From Candidatus Omnitrophota bacterium (lineage in GTDB: Bacteria; Omnitrophota; Gorgyraeia; Gygaellales; Profunditerraquicolaceae), in NCBI GenBank assembly GCA_028712505.1, contig JAQTQC010000003.1, forward strand, positions 1-52,955: 52,955 nt of DNA, in the 5' to 3' direction. This document shows positions 16,301 to 26,175 of this stretch, piece by piece. A model generated the notes under the pieces. That model was not told where the DNA came from. It searched no databases and saw nothing but the letters and a program-made list of their open reading frames with translations. The position numbers and the translations under genes are program-made. Position 1 is the first letter of the stretch. The number at the start of each line of letters is the position of its first letter.

Positions 16301-19300
16301 TTACAATACCAGGGAAAGTCTGTCTTCTCCCAGCAGTTCATCAAGTTCCTGAATTAATCTTTCCGAAGGCAAAACATAAAGATTCTCACCCACTACTAAC
16401 TGTACCCGGGATTTTATCGATGCCTGTTTGCCGGATGGGTTGGTATCCAGGCGTAAATATATAGGTACGTTGCCCTTGTGTTCTGAAAGCAGGGTTTTTA
16501 AGGTTTCAAATATATTTTCTTTGATCCCTGAGAGGTTGATGTTCATAGCTGTAATCAGCTTATAGATCTCTTCGAACGGGAAGAGATCCTCTACGATTAT
16601 CTTAGGGGTATCTTCTGTCAGATTCAAGGTACCGCGGATATGGGCGATTGTATTAGGTAGAATATACCTGCTTATCTTAGAGAAAGCCCGGGGGAAGACC
16701 AGGGCTTCTACGGAACCATCCAGGTCTTCTAATTTCAGTATCGCCATTTTTTCTTGTTTTGCGCGGGTAAGAGTCTGTTTTATCTTAGCGATCAATCCGA
16801 CAATTTTTATCGTATCCTGGTCTTTATGTTCATGCAAGCTGGCAGTGGAGCAGGAGACAAAACGCTTTAGCTGTTTTGCGTAACGCGCTAAAGGATGTCC
16901 GCTAACGTAAAAACCCAACATGTCTTTTTCAAATGACAGTAATTGCGGTTCCGGCCATTCTTTGCAGTCGGCCAGGCTTTCAGCAGTTTTGCCAAAACCG
17001 TTGCCGGAAATTGTCTGATCGAAAAAAGAAAGCTGTCCGCTGGATTTTTCTTTTTGTATTTTTTGTGATCTTTCCAGGATTGTATCCAGGCTGGTAAACA
17101 TCCTAGCCCTAAGAAACCCGAAACTGTCCAAGGCTCCGCATTTGATCAGGCTTTCCAAGACTTTACGGTTTGCTAGTCTTAAATCTATACGGCTACAGAG
17201 GTCTTCGAGGGATTTGTATTTTTCCGCGGGCCGCGCGTTTACAATTGATTCGCTCGCCCCCTTGCCCACATTCTTTATCGCTAATAAGCCAAAACGGATA
17301 CTGGATTCGTTTTCAACTTTAAAAAGGACTTCGCTTTCGTTTATATCTGGTGGAAGAACCTTTAGCCCCATTTGCTGGGCTTCGTTGACGTAGGTTACTA
17401 TTTTATCAGTATTGTCGCGTTCCGAGGTAAGTAGCGCGGTCATAAACTCAACCGGGTAATTTGCTTTTAAATATGCGGTGCGGTAGGAAATCAGGGCATA
17501 GGCAGTTGAATGCGATTTATTAAAACCGTATCCGGAGAAGTACTCTATTAAATCAAATATTTTAGTCGCGGTGGATTCTTTTATTCCGTTTTTCAGGCAC
17601 CCGTGGGTAAAGTTATTCCTCTGTTTTTCCATGACTTCCGGTATTTTCTTGCCCATGGCCTTGCGTAAGATATCCGCTTGAGCAAGCGAAAATCCTGCTA
17701 GGGCGGATGCAATCTGCATGATCTGCTCCTGATAGACCATGATCCCGTATGTTTCTTTGAGTATCGGCTCTAACTTGGAGTGTTCATATTTTATAGGAGT
17801 CAACCCGTGTTTACGCTTCATGAAATCGTCAAGCATGCCTGAACCGATCGGGCCCGGTCGGTAAAGGGCTAAAAGGGCGATTAAGTCTTCAAAGCGTTCA
17901 GGCATGAGTTTTTTAAGCAAATCACGCATCCCTGAACTTTCAACCTGGAACACCCCGATAGTGTGACTTGAGGCAAGCAATTTGTAGGTGTTTGGATCAT
18001 CTAGCGGAAGGGTTTCGATATCGATTTCTATTCCGCGGGTTTTTTTGACAAGCTTTAGGGTTTCGTCGATAACTGTAAGGGTCTTCAATCCAAGAAAATC
18101 TACCTTAAGTAAGCCAATTTTTTCCAGCGTCTCCATGCTGTAACCGGTGGTGACCTGATCATCACCGGTTTTGAACAAGGGCATATAGGTGTTTAATGGC
18201 TTATCCGTAATAATTACTCCTGCGGCGTGTACGGAGGCATGCCGGTTTAGGCCCTCCAGGGATAAAGCTGTATTGATCAGTTTGGTTATCTGCGGGTCGT
18301 TTTTATAAAGGTTATTTAATTCCGGCTCGCTCTCCATAGCTTTTTTAAGAGTCATATCAAGTTCAGCCGGGATCAGTTTGGCTATGCGGTCTACATCTGC
18401 ATAGGGAATGGCCATGACCCTGCCAACGTCTCTGATTACTCCTCGCGCCTGCATGGTTCCAAAAGTGATGATTTGAGCGACGTTCTCCCGTCCGTATTTC
18501 TTGGTTACGTAATCAATAACTTCTTGCCTGCGTTCATAGCAGAAATCAATATCGATATCCGGCATTCCTAATCGGTCGGGGTTTAGGAACCTTTCAAAAA
18601 GCAATCCGTATTTTAACGGGTTGAGGTCGGTAATCCCTAAAAGAAAACTCACCAGGCTGCCTGCGGCTGAGCCTCTTCCCGGTCCAACCGGTATCCCTTG
18701 ATCTTTTGCGTAAGAGATGAAATCGCAGACAATCAGGAAGTAACTGATAAAACCCATATGTTTGATGATCTTTAGCTCATGTTCAAGCCGTGCTTGGGCT
18801 TCTGAGTCGCCTTTAAGACCCTTTTCTGCCAGTCCTTTTTCGCAGAGTTCAAGCAGGTAAGCTTCCTTGTTTTTACCATCCGGCGGAGTGTATTTAGGCA
18901 AGTGCATTTGAGTGAAGTCCAGTTCCAGGTTGCAGCGTTCGGCTATTTCCGCAGAATTCTTTATTGCTTCGGGGTAATCTTTGAATACCTCTTTCATTTC
19001 TTCCGGGGGTCGGAAGTAAAATTCATTTGTCTGAAAACGCATGTGTTTGGGGTCATCAAGGGTTGCCTGCGTCTGGATGCATAAGAGTGCTTCATGAGCT
19101 TCGGCTTTATCTTTGGTGGGGTAATGCACGTCATTAGTCGCGACTATCGGCAGGGAGAGTTCTCTGGCAATTTTAATCAGGCCGTCATTTACAATTTTCT
19201 GTTCCGGGATAGAGTTGGCTTGTAATTCCAGGTAGAAATTTTCCTTACCGAATATATTTTGGTAGTCCTCAGCGGCTTTTAGGGCGTCATTAAAACGTTT

Positions 19301-19756
19301 CTGCAGGATAAGCCAGGAGACTTCTCCTTTCAGGCAGGCGGATAAACCGATTAAGCCTTGAGCGTGTTGTGAAAGCACCTCTTTGTCGATACGGGGCCGG
19401 TAATAAAATCCTTCGAGGTATCCGATTGAGACCAGTTTGATTAAATTTTGGTAGCCTGTTTCATCGCGGGCCAGGAGGATTAGGTGGTTTGCGGCATCTT
19501 CAATACCGCTGCCTCCTCTGTCCAGCCTGCTTTTCGGGGCGACATAAACCTCGCAGCCGATTATAGGTTTGATCCCGGCTTTTCTGGCTTCCAGGTAGAA
19601 TTCAATTGCCCCAAACATGTTGCCATGGTCGGTTATGGCCAATGAATCCATCTTGTGACCTTTGGCTATAGCAAGTATTTCCGGGATACGACAGGCTCCG
19701 TCAAGAAGGCTATACTGCGTGTGCAGGTGAAGATGGACAAATTCACTTCGAGGCAT
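16301..19756 (-). CDS. dnaE: DNA polymerase III alpha subunit (DnaE1 type)
   Basis: 1151 residues, full length for DnaE1. The replicative polymerase subunit: an N-terminal PHP domain (HLHTQYSLLDGA near residue 10, DHGNMFG near 43), the palm with GPGRGSAAGSLVSF and the catalytic PDIDIDF near residue 400, GRHN-type tandem HhH region, and a C-terminal OB-fold (about 1000-1070; KIVGLIAKIKQTLTR onward). No 3'-5' exonuclease domain is present, so proofreading must come from the PHP domain or a separate subunit. It follows guaA by 24 bases. Confidence 0.97.
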   Translation of the reverse strand: MPRSEFVHLHLHTQYSLLDGACRIPEILAIAKGHKMDSLAITDHGNMFGAIEFYLEARKAGIKPIIGCEVYVAPKSRLDRGGSGIEDAANHLILLARDETGYQNLIKLVSIGYLEGFYYRPRIDKEVLSQHAQGLIGLSACLKGEVSWLILQKRFNDALKAAEDYQNIFGKENFYLELQANSIPEQKIVNDGLIKIARELSLPIVATNDVHYPTKDKAEAHEALLCIQTQATLDDPKHMRFQTNEFYFRPPEEMKEVFKDYPEAIKNSAEIAERCNLELDFTQMHLPKYTPPDGKNKEAYLLELCEKGLAEKGLKGDSEAQARLEHELKIIKHMGFISYFLIVCDFISYAKDQGIPVGPGRGSAAGSLVSFLLGITDLNPLKYGLLFERFLNPDRLGMPDIDIDFCYERRQEVIDYVTKKYGRENVAQIITFGTMQARGVIRDVGRVMAIPYADVDRIAKLIPAELDMTLKKAMESEPELNNLYKNDPQITKLINTALSLEGLNRHASVHAAGVIITDKPLNTYMPLFKTGDDQVTTGYSMETLEKIGLLKVDFLGLKTLTVIDETLKLVKKTRGIEIDIETLPLDDPNTYKLLASSHTIGVFQVESSGMRDLLKKLMPERFEDLIALLALYRPGPIGSGMLDDFMKRKHGLTPIKYEHSKLEPILKETYGIMVYQEQIMQIASALAGFSLAQADILRKAMGKKIPEVMEKQRNNFTHGCLKNGIKESTATKIFDLIEYFSGYGFNKSHSTAYALISYRTAYLKANYPVEFMTALLTSERDNTDKIVTYVNEAQQMGLKVLPPDINESEVLFKVENESSIRFGLLAIKNVGKGASESIVNARPAEKYKSLEDLCSRIDLRLANRKVLESLIKCGALDSFGFLRARMFTSLDTILERSQKIQKEKSSGQLSFFDQTISGNGFGKTAESLADCKEWPEPQLLSFEKDMLGFYVSGHPLARYAKQLKRFVSCSTASLHEHKDQDTIKIVGLIAKIKQTLTRAKQEKMAILKLEDLDGSVEALVFPRAFSKISRYILPNTIAHIRGTLNLTEDTPKIIVEDLFPFEEIYKLITAMNINLSGIKENIFETLKTLLSEHKGNVPIYLRLDTNPSGKQASIKSRVQLVVGENLYVLPSERLIQELDELLGEDRLSLVL

Positions 19757-19780
19757 TTTAAGCTCTGGTTTTGGACAGAT

Positions 19781-21322
19781 TTATTCCCACTCAATGGTTG
19801 CTGGAGGCTTGGAACTGATATCGTAAACTACGCGGTTGATGCCCTTAACTTCATTGATGATACGATTGGAGATCTTTTCCATAACTTCGTAAGGCAACTT
19901 TACCCAGTCGGCGGTCATGCCGTCAAAGCTGGATACGCAGCGTAAGGCCACGACATTCTCATAGGTTCTTTCATCGCCCATGATTCCTACGCTTTTTATG
20001 GGTAGTAAGATTGCAAACGACTGCCATATTTGTTCATAAAGACCGGCTTTGGATATTTCCTCAATAACCCGTTTATCCGCTTCCCGCAAAAGTTCCAGAC
20101 GTTCCAGGGTAATTTCTCCGATAATCCTTACTGCTAGGCCTGGGCCGGGGAAAGGCTGGCGTTGGATAATGTTTTCAGGAAGACTAAGCTGTCTGCCGAT
20201 TTCCCGCGCCTCGTCTTTAAATAATTCCCTGAGAGGTTCGATCAATTTAAGATTCATATGTGCGGGCAAGCCTCCGACATTATGATGGCTTTTTATTTTT
20301 CTGCTTGGTCCACCGGTGGGAGAAATTGATTCGATAACATCAGGATAAAGTGTTCCTTGACCAAGGAATTTTGCCCCCTTTGTTTTCTTTGCCTCTTCCT
20401 CGAATACCTTTACAAACTCGTCACCGATAATTTTGCGTTTTTCTTCAGGGTCAATGACTCCTTTTAAGCGTTCCAGAAATCTTTTGCTTCTGTCCACATA
20501 ACTTAGATTTAAATGGTACATATCTTTAAAAACGCTTTTAACCTGCTCAGCTTCTCCTTTTCTCAACAGTCCGTTGTCAATAAAAATGCAACGCAGGTTT
20601 TTCCCGATTGATTTGTGGATAAGTAAGGCTGCTACGGAAGAATCTACTCCTCCGCTTAATCCTAATACTACCTTGTCTTTACCGATAGCCTTTTTGATGT
20701 TTTCAACGGATTCTTTAATAAATGACTGCATGGTCCATCTGCTTAAAGAGCCGCATATTTTGAAGAGGAAATTACTTAAGATCTGGTTCCCTTTTTCGGT
20801 ATGGGTTACTTCCGGATGGAACTGTACGGCAAATATTTTTCTTTTTTGGTTGGATATAGCGGCAATCGGGGTATTAGCGGTATGTGCGCTGGTATGGAAA
20901 CCCGCCGGTATCTTGGTTACATAATCCCCATGGCTGGCCCAGCAGGTAAAATTACCGGGCATGTGGCTGAAAAGGTCGCGGTTATCATCAATGAATAATT
21001 CGGTTTTGCCGAATTCCCTCTCCCGGGTATGTTTTACCTTACCTCCAAGCATCTCGCAGATAACCTGCATTCCGTAGCAGACACCAAGTATCGGTATTCC
21101 TAATTTAAATATACCTTTATCAGGGTAGGGGGATTTTTTATCAACTACTGAGGCAGGGCCTCCGGAAAGTATCAGGCCTTTGGGGTTTAGTGCGGCAATC
21201 TCTTTAGCCGTTGTATTATAAGGGATTATCTTTGAGAAGACTTTATTTTCTCTTACCCTGCGGGCGATCAACTGTGTATATTGAGATCCAAAATCCAGAA
21301 TTAATATTGTCTGCCTTGTCAT
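19781..21322 (-). CDS. guaA: GMP synthase (glutamine-hydrolysing)
   Basis: 513 residues. It converts XMP to GMP using glutamine and ATP. The N-terminal class I amidotransferase has LSGGPASV, the nucleophile motif GVCYGMQVI and the catalytic His in [11 protein letters not shown]. The ATP-pyrophosphatase domain has the PP-loop [10 protein letters not shown], and the C-terminal dimerisation domain has [12 protein letters not shown]. It lies 38 bases after guaB3, so IMP to XMP to GMP is encoded by one operon. Length is typical. Confidence 0.98.
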   Translation of the reverse strand: MTRQTILILDFGSQYTQLIARRVRENKVFSKIIPYNTTAKEIAALNPKGLILSGGPASVVDKKSPYPDKGIFKLGIPILGVCYGMQVICEMLGGKVKHTREREFGKTELFIDDNRDLFSHMPGNFTCWASHGDYVTKIPAGFHTSAHTANTPIAAISNQKRKIFAVQFHPEVTHTEKGNQILSNFLFKICGSLSRWTMQSFIKESVENIKKAIGKDKVVLGLSGGVDSSVAALLIHKSIGKNLRCIFIDNGLLRKGEAEQVKSVFKDMYHLNLSYVDRSKRFLERLKGVIDPEEKRKIIGDEFVKVFEEEAKKTKGAKFLGQGTLYPDVIESISPTGGPSRKIKSHHNVGGLPAHMNLKLIEPLRELFKDEAREIGRQLSLPENIIQRQPFPGPGLAVRIIGEITLERLELLREADKRVIEEISKAGLYEQIWQSFAILLPIKSVGIMGDERTYENVVALRCVSSFDGMTADWVKLPYEVMEKISNRIINEVKGINRVVYDISSKPPATIEWE

Positions 21323-21360
21323 TTCCCCTTCTTTCTAGATGCTAGATTATACCCCTTGAT

Positions 21361-22521
21361 TTATTTACCCATACCTACTCTTTGGCCTACTTGAAAGATC
21401 TTTCCTTCGGTTTGGATCGAAGGAGCGATAATAATTTCTACATCGTGCATTTCTCTTATAGCGGATGCGCCCAATGAACCCATTGAGGTTTTTAATGCGC
21501 CTAAGAGGTTCTGTGAGCCGTCATCTACTTTTGCCGGACCAAGTAAGATATCTTTTAATGTCCCGGTTGAACCGACCTGAATACGTGTGCCACGAGGCAG
21601 ATTGACATGTGAAGTTGCCATTCCCCAATGGAATCCTCTTCCCGGAGCTTCTTTTGCCCGGGCAAAACTTGATCCGATCATAACTGCGTCTGCCCCGCAG
21701 GCAAAAGCCTTGCAGATATCTCCTCCGCGGTTCATTCCACCGTCAGTGATGATGGAGACGTATTTTCCGGTGCGCTTGAAGTGAAAATCCCGCGCTCCGG
21801 CAGCGTCGACTGTTGCAGTTACCTGAGGTACGCCGATACCTAAAACTCCTCTTGTAGTACATGCGGCTCCCGGCCCAACCCCGATAAGTAAACCGCTTGC
21901 CCCAGTCTCCATGAGCTCCAAGGTGGTTTCATAGGTTACGCAATTACCTAGGATAACCGGGATTTTTAAGGATTTGCAGAATTTTACCAGGTCGAGCGTT
22001 TTATATTGGGTAGATAAATGTTTGATCGTGGTTACTGTGGATTGAATGACAAATATATCGGCGCCAGCGGCAATGGCCAGCTTTGAGAATTTCTCGGCGT
22101 TGGCTGGGATACAACTGACTACTGCTATGGCTTTAGCTTTTTTAATTTCAGCGACTCTTTTAGTGATTAGTTTTTCTTTTATCGGGGTGGTGTAAACCGT
22201 CTGGATAAGTTCAGTAGCTTTTTGCGGGGTGGCTTTAGCGATATCCTCCAAGACTTCATCGGGATTTTCATAACGGGTTTGAATTCCGTCCAGGTTTAAA
22301 ACTGCCAGTCCCCCTAAACGTGACATCTCTATGGCAAATTTAACGTCTACAACTCCGTCCATGGCTGCGGCCAGAATAGGTATTTTGTATTTTTTACCCA
22401 TGAATTCAAAGCTGGTATCAACTTCGTTTGGGTTTACGGTCTGAGCTCCAGGTACCAAAGCGATTTCATCAAAACCGTAGCATCTTCTTGCCCGCCTGCC
22501 TATACCTATCCATTCTGCCAT
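21361..22521 (-). CDS. guaB3: GuaB3-type IMP dehydrogenase, lacking CBS domains
   Basis: 386 residues. The IMPDH/GMP reductase (beta/alpha)8 barrel without the ~120-residue CBS (Bateman) insertion. The catalytic loop reads VGPGAACTTRGVLGIG with the active-site Cys, and SIITDGGMNRGGDICKAFAC binds the nucleotide phosphate. Length and the AACTTRGVLG loop match the GuaB3 family of actinobacteria and cyanobacteria, some of which have been shown to be true IMPDHs. Its pairing with guaA supports IMP to XMP oxidation. GAGGAGA lies about 10 bases before the ATG. Confidence 0.92.
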   Translation of the reverse strand: MAEWIGIGRRARRCYGFDEIALVPGAQTVNPNEVDTSFEFMGKKYKIPILAAAMDGVVDVKFAIEMSRLGGLAVLNLDGIQTRYENPDEVLEDIAKATPQKATELIQTVYTTPIKEKLITKRVAEIKKAKAIAVVSCIPANAEKFSKLAIAAGADIFVIQSTVTTIKHLSTQYKTLDLVKFCKSLKIPVILGNCVTYETTLELMETGASGLLIGVGPGAACTTRGVLGIGVPQVTATVDAAGARDFHFKRTGKYVSIITDGGMNRGGDICKAFACGADAVMIGSSFARAKEAPGRGFHWGMATSHVNLPRGTRIQVGSTGTLKDILLGPAKVDDGSQNLLGALKTSMGSLGASAIREMHDVEIIIAPSIQTEGKIFQVGQRVGMGK

Positions 22522-22568
22522 TTTGAAAATCTCCTCAAATTAACTCATTGGTTTATAATAGTTTACGA

Positions 22569-22622
22569 AAATTTGGTCCCTGGTTTGGAAATTAACCGTT
22601 AAACCAGATTATAACCAAATTT
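22569..22622 (-). promoter_or_regulatory. Nested inverted repeats in the guaB3 leader
   Basis: An outer 9-bp stem, AAATTTGGT (22569-22577) with ACCAAATTT (22614-22622), encloses an inner 7-bp stem, CTGGTTT (22580-22586) with AAACCAG (22601-22607). The element begins about 20 bases after the predicted transcription start and ends about 48 bases before the start codon. It may be an RNA regulatory structure or a repressor operator. It does not match the purine riboswitch consensus as far as I can see. Confidence 0.6.
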
Positions 22623-22647
22623 GGGAAAAACTTGATTAGAATATAAA

Positions 22648-22676
22648 ATTTTACCCCAAGGAGGTTGGTTTGTCAA
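22648..22676 (-). promoter_or_regulatory. Consensus sigma-70 promoter of guaB3-guaA
   Basis: TTGACA (22671-22676), a 17-base spacer and TAAAAT (22648-22653) on the minus strand. It lies just after the groL terminator and about 120 bases before the guaB3 start. Confidence 0.85.
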
Positions 22677-22700
22677 TATTTATTTTAGCCTAGGTTTCAT

Positions 22701-22741
22701 AAAAAGAAAGGGCATAGAAATAAATCTATGCCCTTTCTTTT
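22701..22741 (-). terminator. Strong intrinsic terminator of groS-groL
   Basis: A perfect 17-bp inverted repeat (22702-22718 with 22725-22741) with a 6-base loop, followed on the minus strand by a run of T. It starts about 30 bases after the groL stop. Confidence 0.93.
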
Positions 22742-22772
22742 ACTACAGTTTCTATCTGTCAGCTACTGTTTT

Positions 22773-24425
<1,653 letters not shown>

Positions 24426-24429
24426 TTAA

Positions 24430-24720
24430 TTACTTAATTATCGCTAAAATATCCTCTTCGCGTAGGATGAGTAATTCTTCGCCTTCCTTAGTGGTGATTT
24501 CATTTCCGGAATATTTTCCGTATAATACCTTATCTCCGACTTTTACCTCCGGAGCTTGCACTGTTCCATTTTCCAATATCTTGCCTTTTCCTACTGCGAC
24601 AACTTTGGCTTCTTGTGGTTTTTCTTTAGCTGTATCCGGCAGAACAATCCCGCCTTTAGTTTTGTTCTCTGCTTCTAAGGGCTTGACTACTATGCGGTCT
24701 CCTAATGGTTTAATCTCCAT
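24430..24720 (-). CDS. groS: Co-chaperonin GroES (Hsp10)
   Basis: 96 residues, normal length. It forms the heptameric lid of GroEL; the mobile-loop region [17 protein letters not shown] and the [13 protein letters not shown] segment are characteristic. The ribosome-binding site is the full AAGGAGGTGA complement of the 16S 3' end (24725-24734). It is the first gene of the heat-shock operon, controlled by the CIRCE operator upstream. Confidence 0.99.
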   Translation of the reverse strand: MEIKPLGDRIVVKPLEAENKTKGGIVLPDTAKEKPQEAKVVAVGKGKILENGTVQAPEVKVGDKVLYGKYSGNEITTKEGEELLILREEDILAIIK

Positions 24721-24750
24721 CTTGTCACCTCCTTAAAAATTGTTAATAGT

Positions 24751-24777
24751 TTAGCACTCGTTTCCCTAGAGTGCTAA
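24751..24777 (-). promoter_or_regulatory. CIRCE operator (HrcA-binding site)
   Basis: TTAGCACTC, nine bases, GAGTGCTAA: a perfect match to the CIRCE consensus. It covers the expected transcription start of groS-groL. HrcA repression at normal temperature is the established role; hrcA itself is not in the window. Confidence 0.98.
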
Positions 24778-24804
24778 TTATAAACAAAAAAAATTTCTTG
24801 TCAA
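24777..24804 (-). promoter_or_regulatory. Vegetative promoter of groS-groL
   Basis: TTGACA (24799-24804) and TATAAT (24777-24782), both consensus, separated by 16 bases. The -10 abuts CIRCE, consistent with repression by HrcA rather than an alternative sigma factor. Confidence 0.92.
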
Positions 24805-24815
24805 GACTTTTTTAC

Positions 24816-25454
24816 CTATTTAATCCATTGCCTGCGCGCCTGGCTGGAGATTTCGTTAACAATGCCATCCATCTTATTATCGCTGTTGACCAGGTAGAAT
24901 TCTCCGTCCCTATAGGAAAAATCAAGGGTGTAGGTATTGGTAACTGTGTAGAAAAATAGTTTTGTATCGCTGGTATTTGGATGGTGGTATTTTTCGGCGT
25001 AAAGCTCTTCTTTTACGATTACAATGGCTTTGTAAGGAGTGGTTACGGAATCGGTTTTAATTACATCACTGTCGCTGACGGTATATTTGTATCCCCGCAG
25101 GTAATACTCATATCGGATTGGCGGCAGGATTATGGCAGTCCGTGGTTGTTTATCCCAATCTTGTTCGATAAAGGTGCCTAGCTGTTTGTCTCTTTGTTTT
25201 TCTTCTGAAGTTATCCAGTTTTCGGTTGCCTGTCCCAGGCGAAAGTTGAGCTGGGCAGCTATTTCATCCTGCTCATTTTGTTTTTGTTTCTCATAACTTT
25301 TAAGAGCCTGTTCAATAATCGTCTTTGTCCCGTTGCCTTCTTTGGGCGGATCCTGGTCATCTTGAGCATAAGAGGTTCCTGCGGGTATGACGATAAGATA
25401 AGCAGCTATAGCAGCAGTTATAGGGTTAAAAGTGTTTTTTGCTCGCATATTCAT
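24816..25454 (-). CDS. Hypothetical secreted protein
   Basis: 212 residues, family not recognised. A Sec signal peptide is visible (hydrophobic 13-24, likely cleavage after AGTSYAQ near 31). The mature part starts acidic, has a Gln/Glu/Lys-rich probably helical stretch (about 45-95), and then a beta-rich half with many aromatic residues (YEYYLRGYKYTV; TNTYTLDFSYRDGEFYLV). It is probably periplasmic. It overlaps coaX by 29 bases and precedes the groS promoter, with no terminator visible between them. Confidence 0.75.
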   Translation of the reverse strand: MNMRAKNTFNPITAAIAAYLIVIPAGTSYAQDDQDPPKEGNGTKTIIEQALKSYEKQKQNEQDEIAAQLNFRLGQATENWITSEEKQRDKQLGTFIEQDWDKQPRTAIILPPIRYEYYLRGYKYTVSDSDVIKTDSVTTPYKAIVIVKEELYAEKYHHPNTSDTKLFFYTVTNTYTLDFSYRDGEFYLVNSDNKMDGIVNEISSQARRQWIK

Positions 25455-26175
25455 AGATAAGGTTAATCCCTTTTAAAGTCAAATCTTTATCGACCTTCAT
25501 ATCTAGATTGGAGTATTTCTGGATCAGGTCAATATTTCCGCCTGTTCCGATGATTGTGGTATTTTTTCCAATATACCGTTTGATCCTTCTGACTATCCCG
25601 CTGGATAGGTCTGCTGCACCAAAAACAATACCGCTTAAAATGCTGCTCTTAGTGTCTTTCCCGATAAGTGTTTTTGGCCTGGATAATTTTATTTCCGGCA
25701 GCAAAGCGGTTTTTTCTTTCAAGGCCTTGAGCGAGATTCCCATTCCCGGGGTAATTAAACCTCCCAGATATTCTTTTCTTCTTGAAATTATATCAAAGGT
25801 AACTGCTGTTCCGGAATCAATAACAATTGATGGCGTATGGTAAAAGATGCTTGCTGCATAGGAATTCACCAAGCGGTCCTGCCCTGCTTGTTTTGGTTTG
25901 CGGTAGAGATTTTTTATGGGAACAGAAAAGTCTTTACCTATTATATATACTGTTCTGCCGGTCAAAGATGCCAGGCTGTCTGAGATAAGCGAGGTTTGTT
26001 TTGGCACAACACTGCAGATGACGCTGGCTGATATTTTAGGAAGATATTTAAGTTTTTTAATCAGATGGGTTTTAAAACATTTTTCTGCGGAAATATCAAA
26101 CTGCCTGATTAATTTTGGCCCTTTAAATATACCGCAGGATATATTAGTATTGCCAATATCAACCGCCAGTAGCAT
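25426..26175 (-). CDS. coaX: Type III pantothenate kinase
   Basis: 249 residues. It phosphorylates pantothenate to 4'-phosphopantothenate, the first step to CoA. The acetate-kinase/actin-fold phosphate motif is LLAVDIGNTNISCGIF (2-17); AGQDRLVNSYAA and VIDSGTAVTFDII follow, and GGLITPGMGIS is the typical third block. It overlaps uvrB by 17 bases. With panB, panE, coaB and acpS it forms part of a CoA theme spread over the window. Confidence 0.95.
   Translation of the reverse strand: MLLAVDIGNTNISCGIFKGPKLIRQFDISAEKCFKTHLIKKLKYLPKISASVICSVVPKQTSLISDSLASLTGRTVYIIGKDFSVPIKNLYRKPKQAGQDRLVNSYAASIFYHTPSIVIDSGTAVTFDIISRRKEYLGGLITPGMGISLKALKEKTALLPEIKLSRPKTLIGKDTKSSILSGIVFGAADLSSGIVRRIKRYIGKNTTIIGTGGNIDLIQKYSNLDMKVDKDLTLKGINLIYEYASKKHF

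Noticed and set aside
22522..22640. Purine or other known riboswitch before guaB3
   Set aside because: Stems are present but the conserved core bases of known purine classes were not found; kept only as an unassigned structure.
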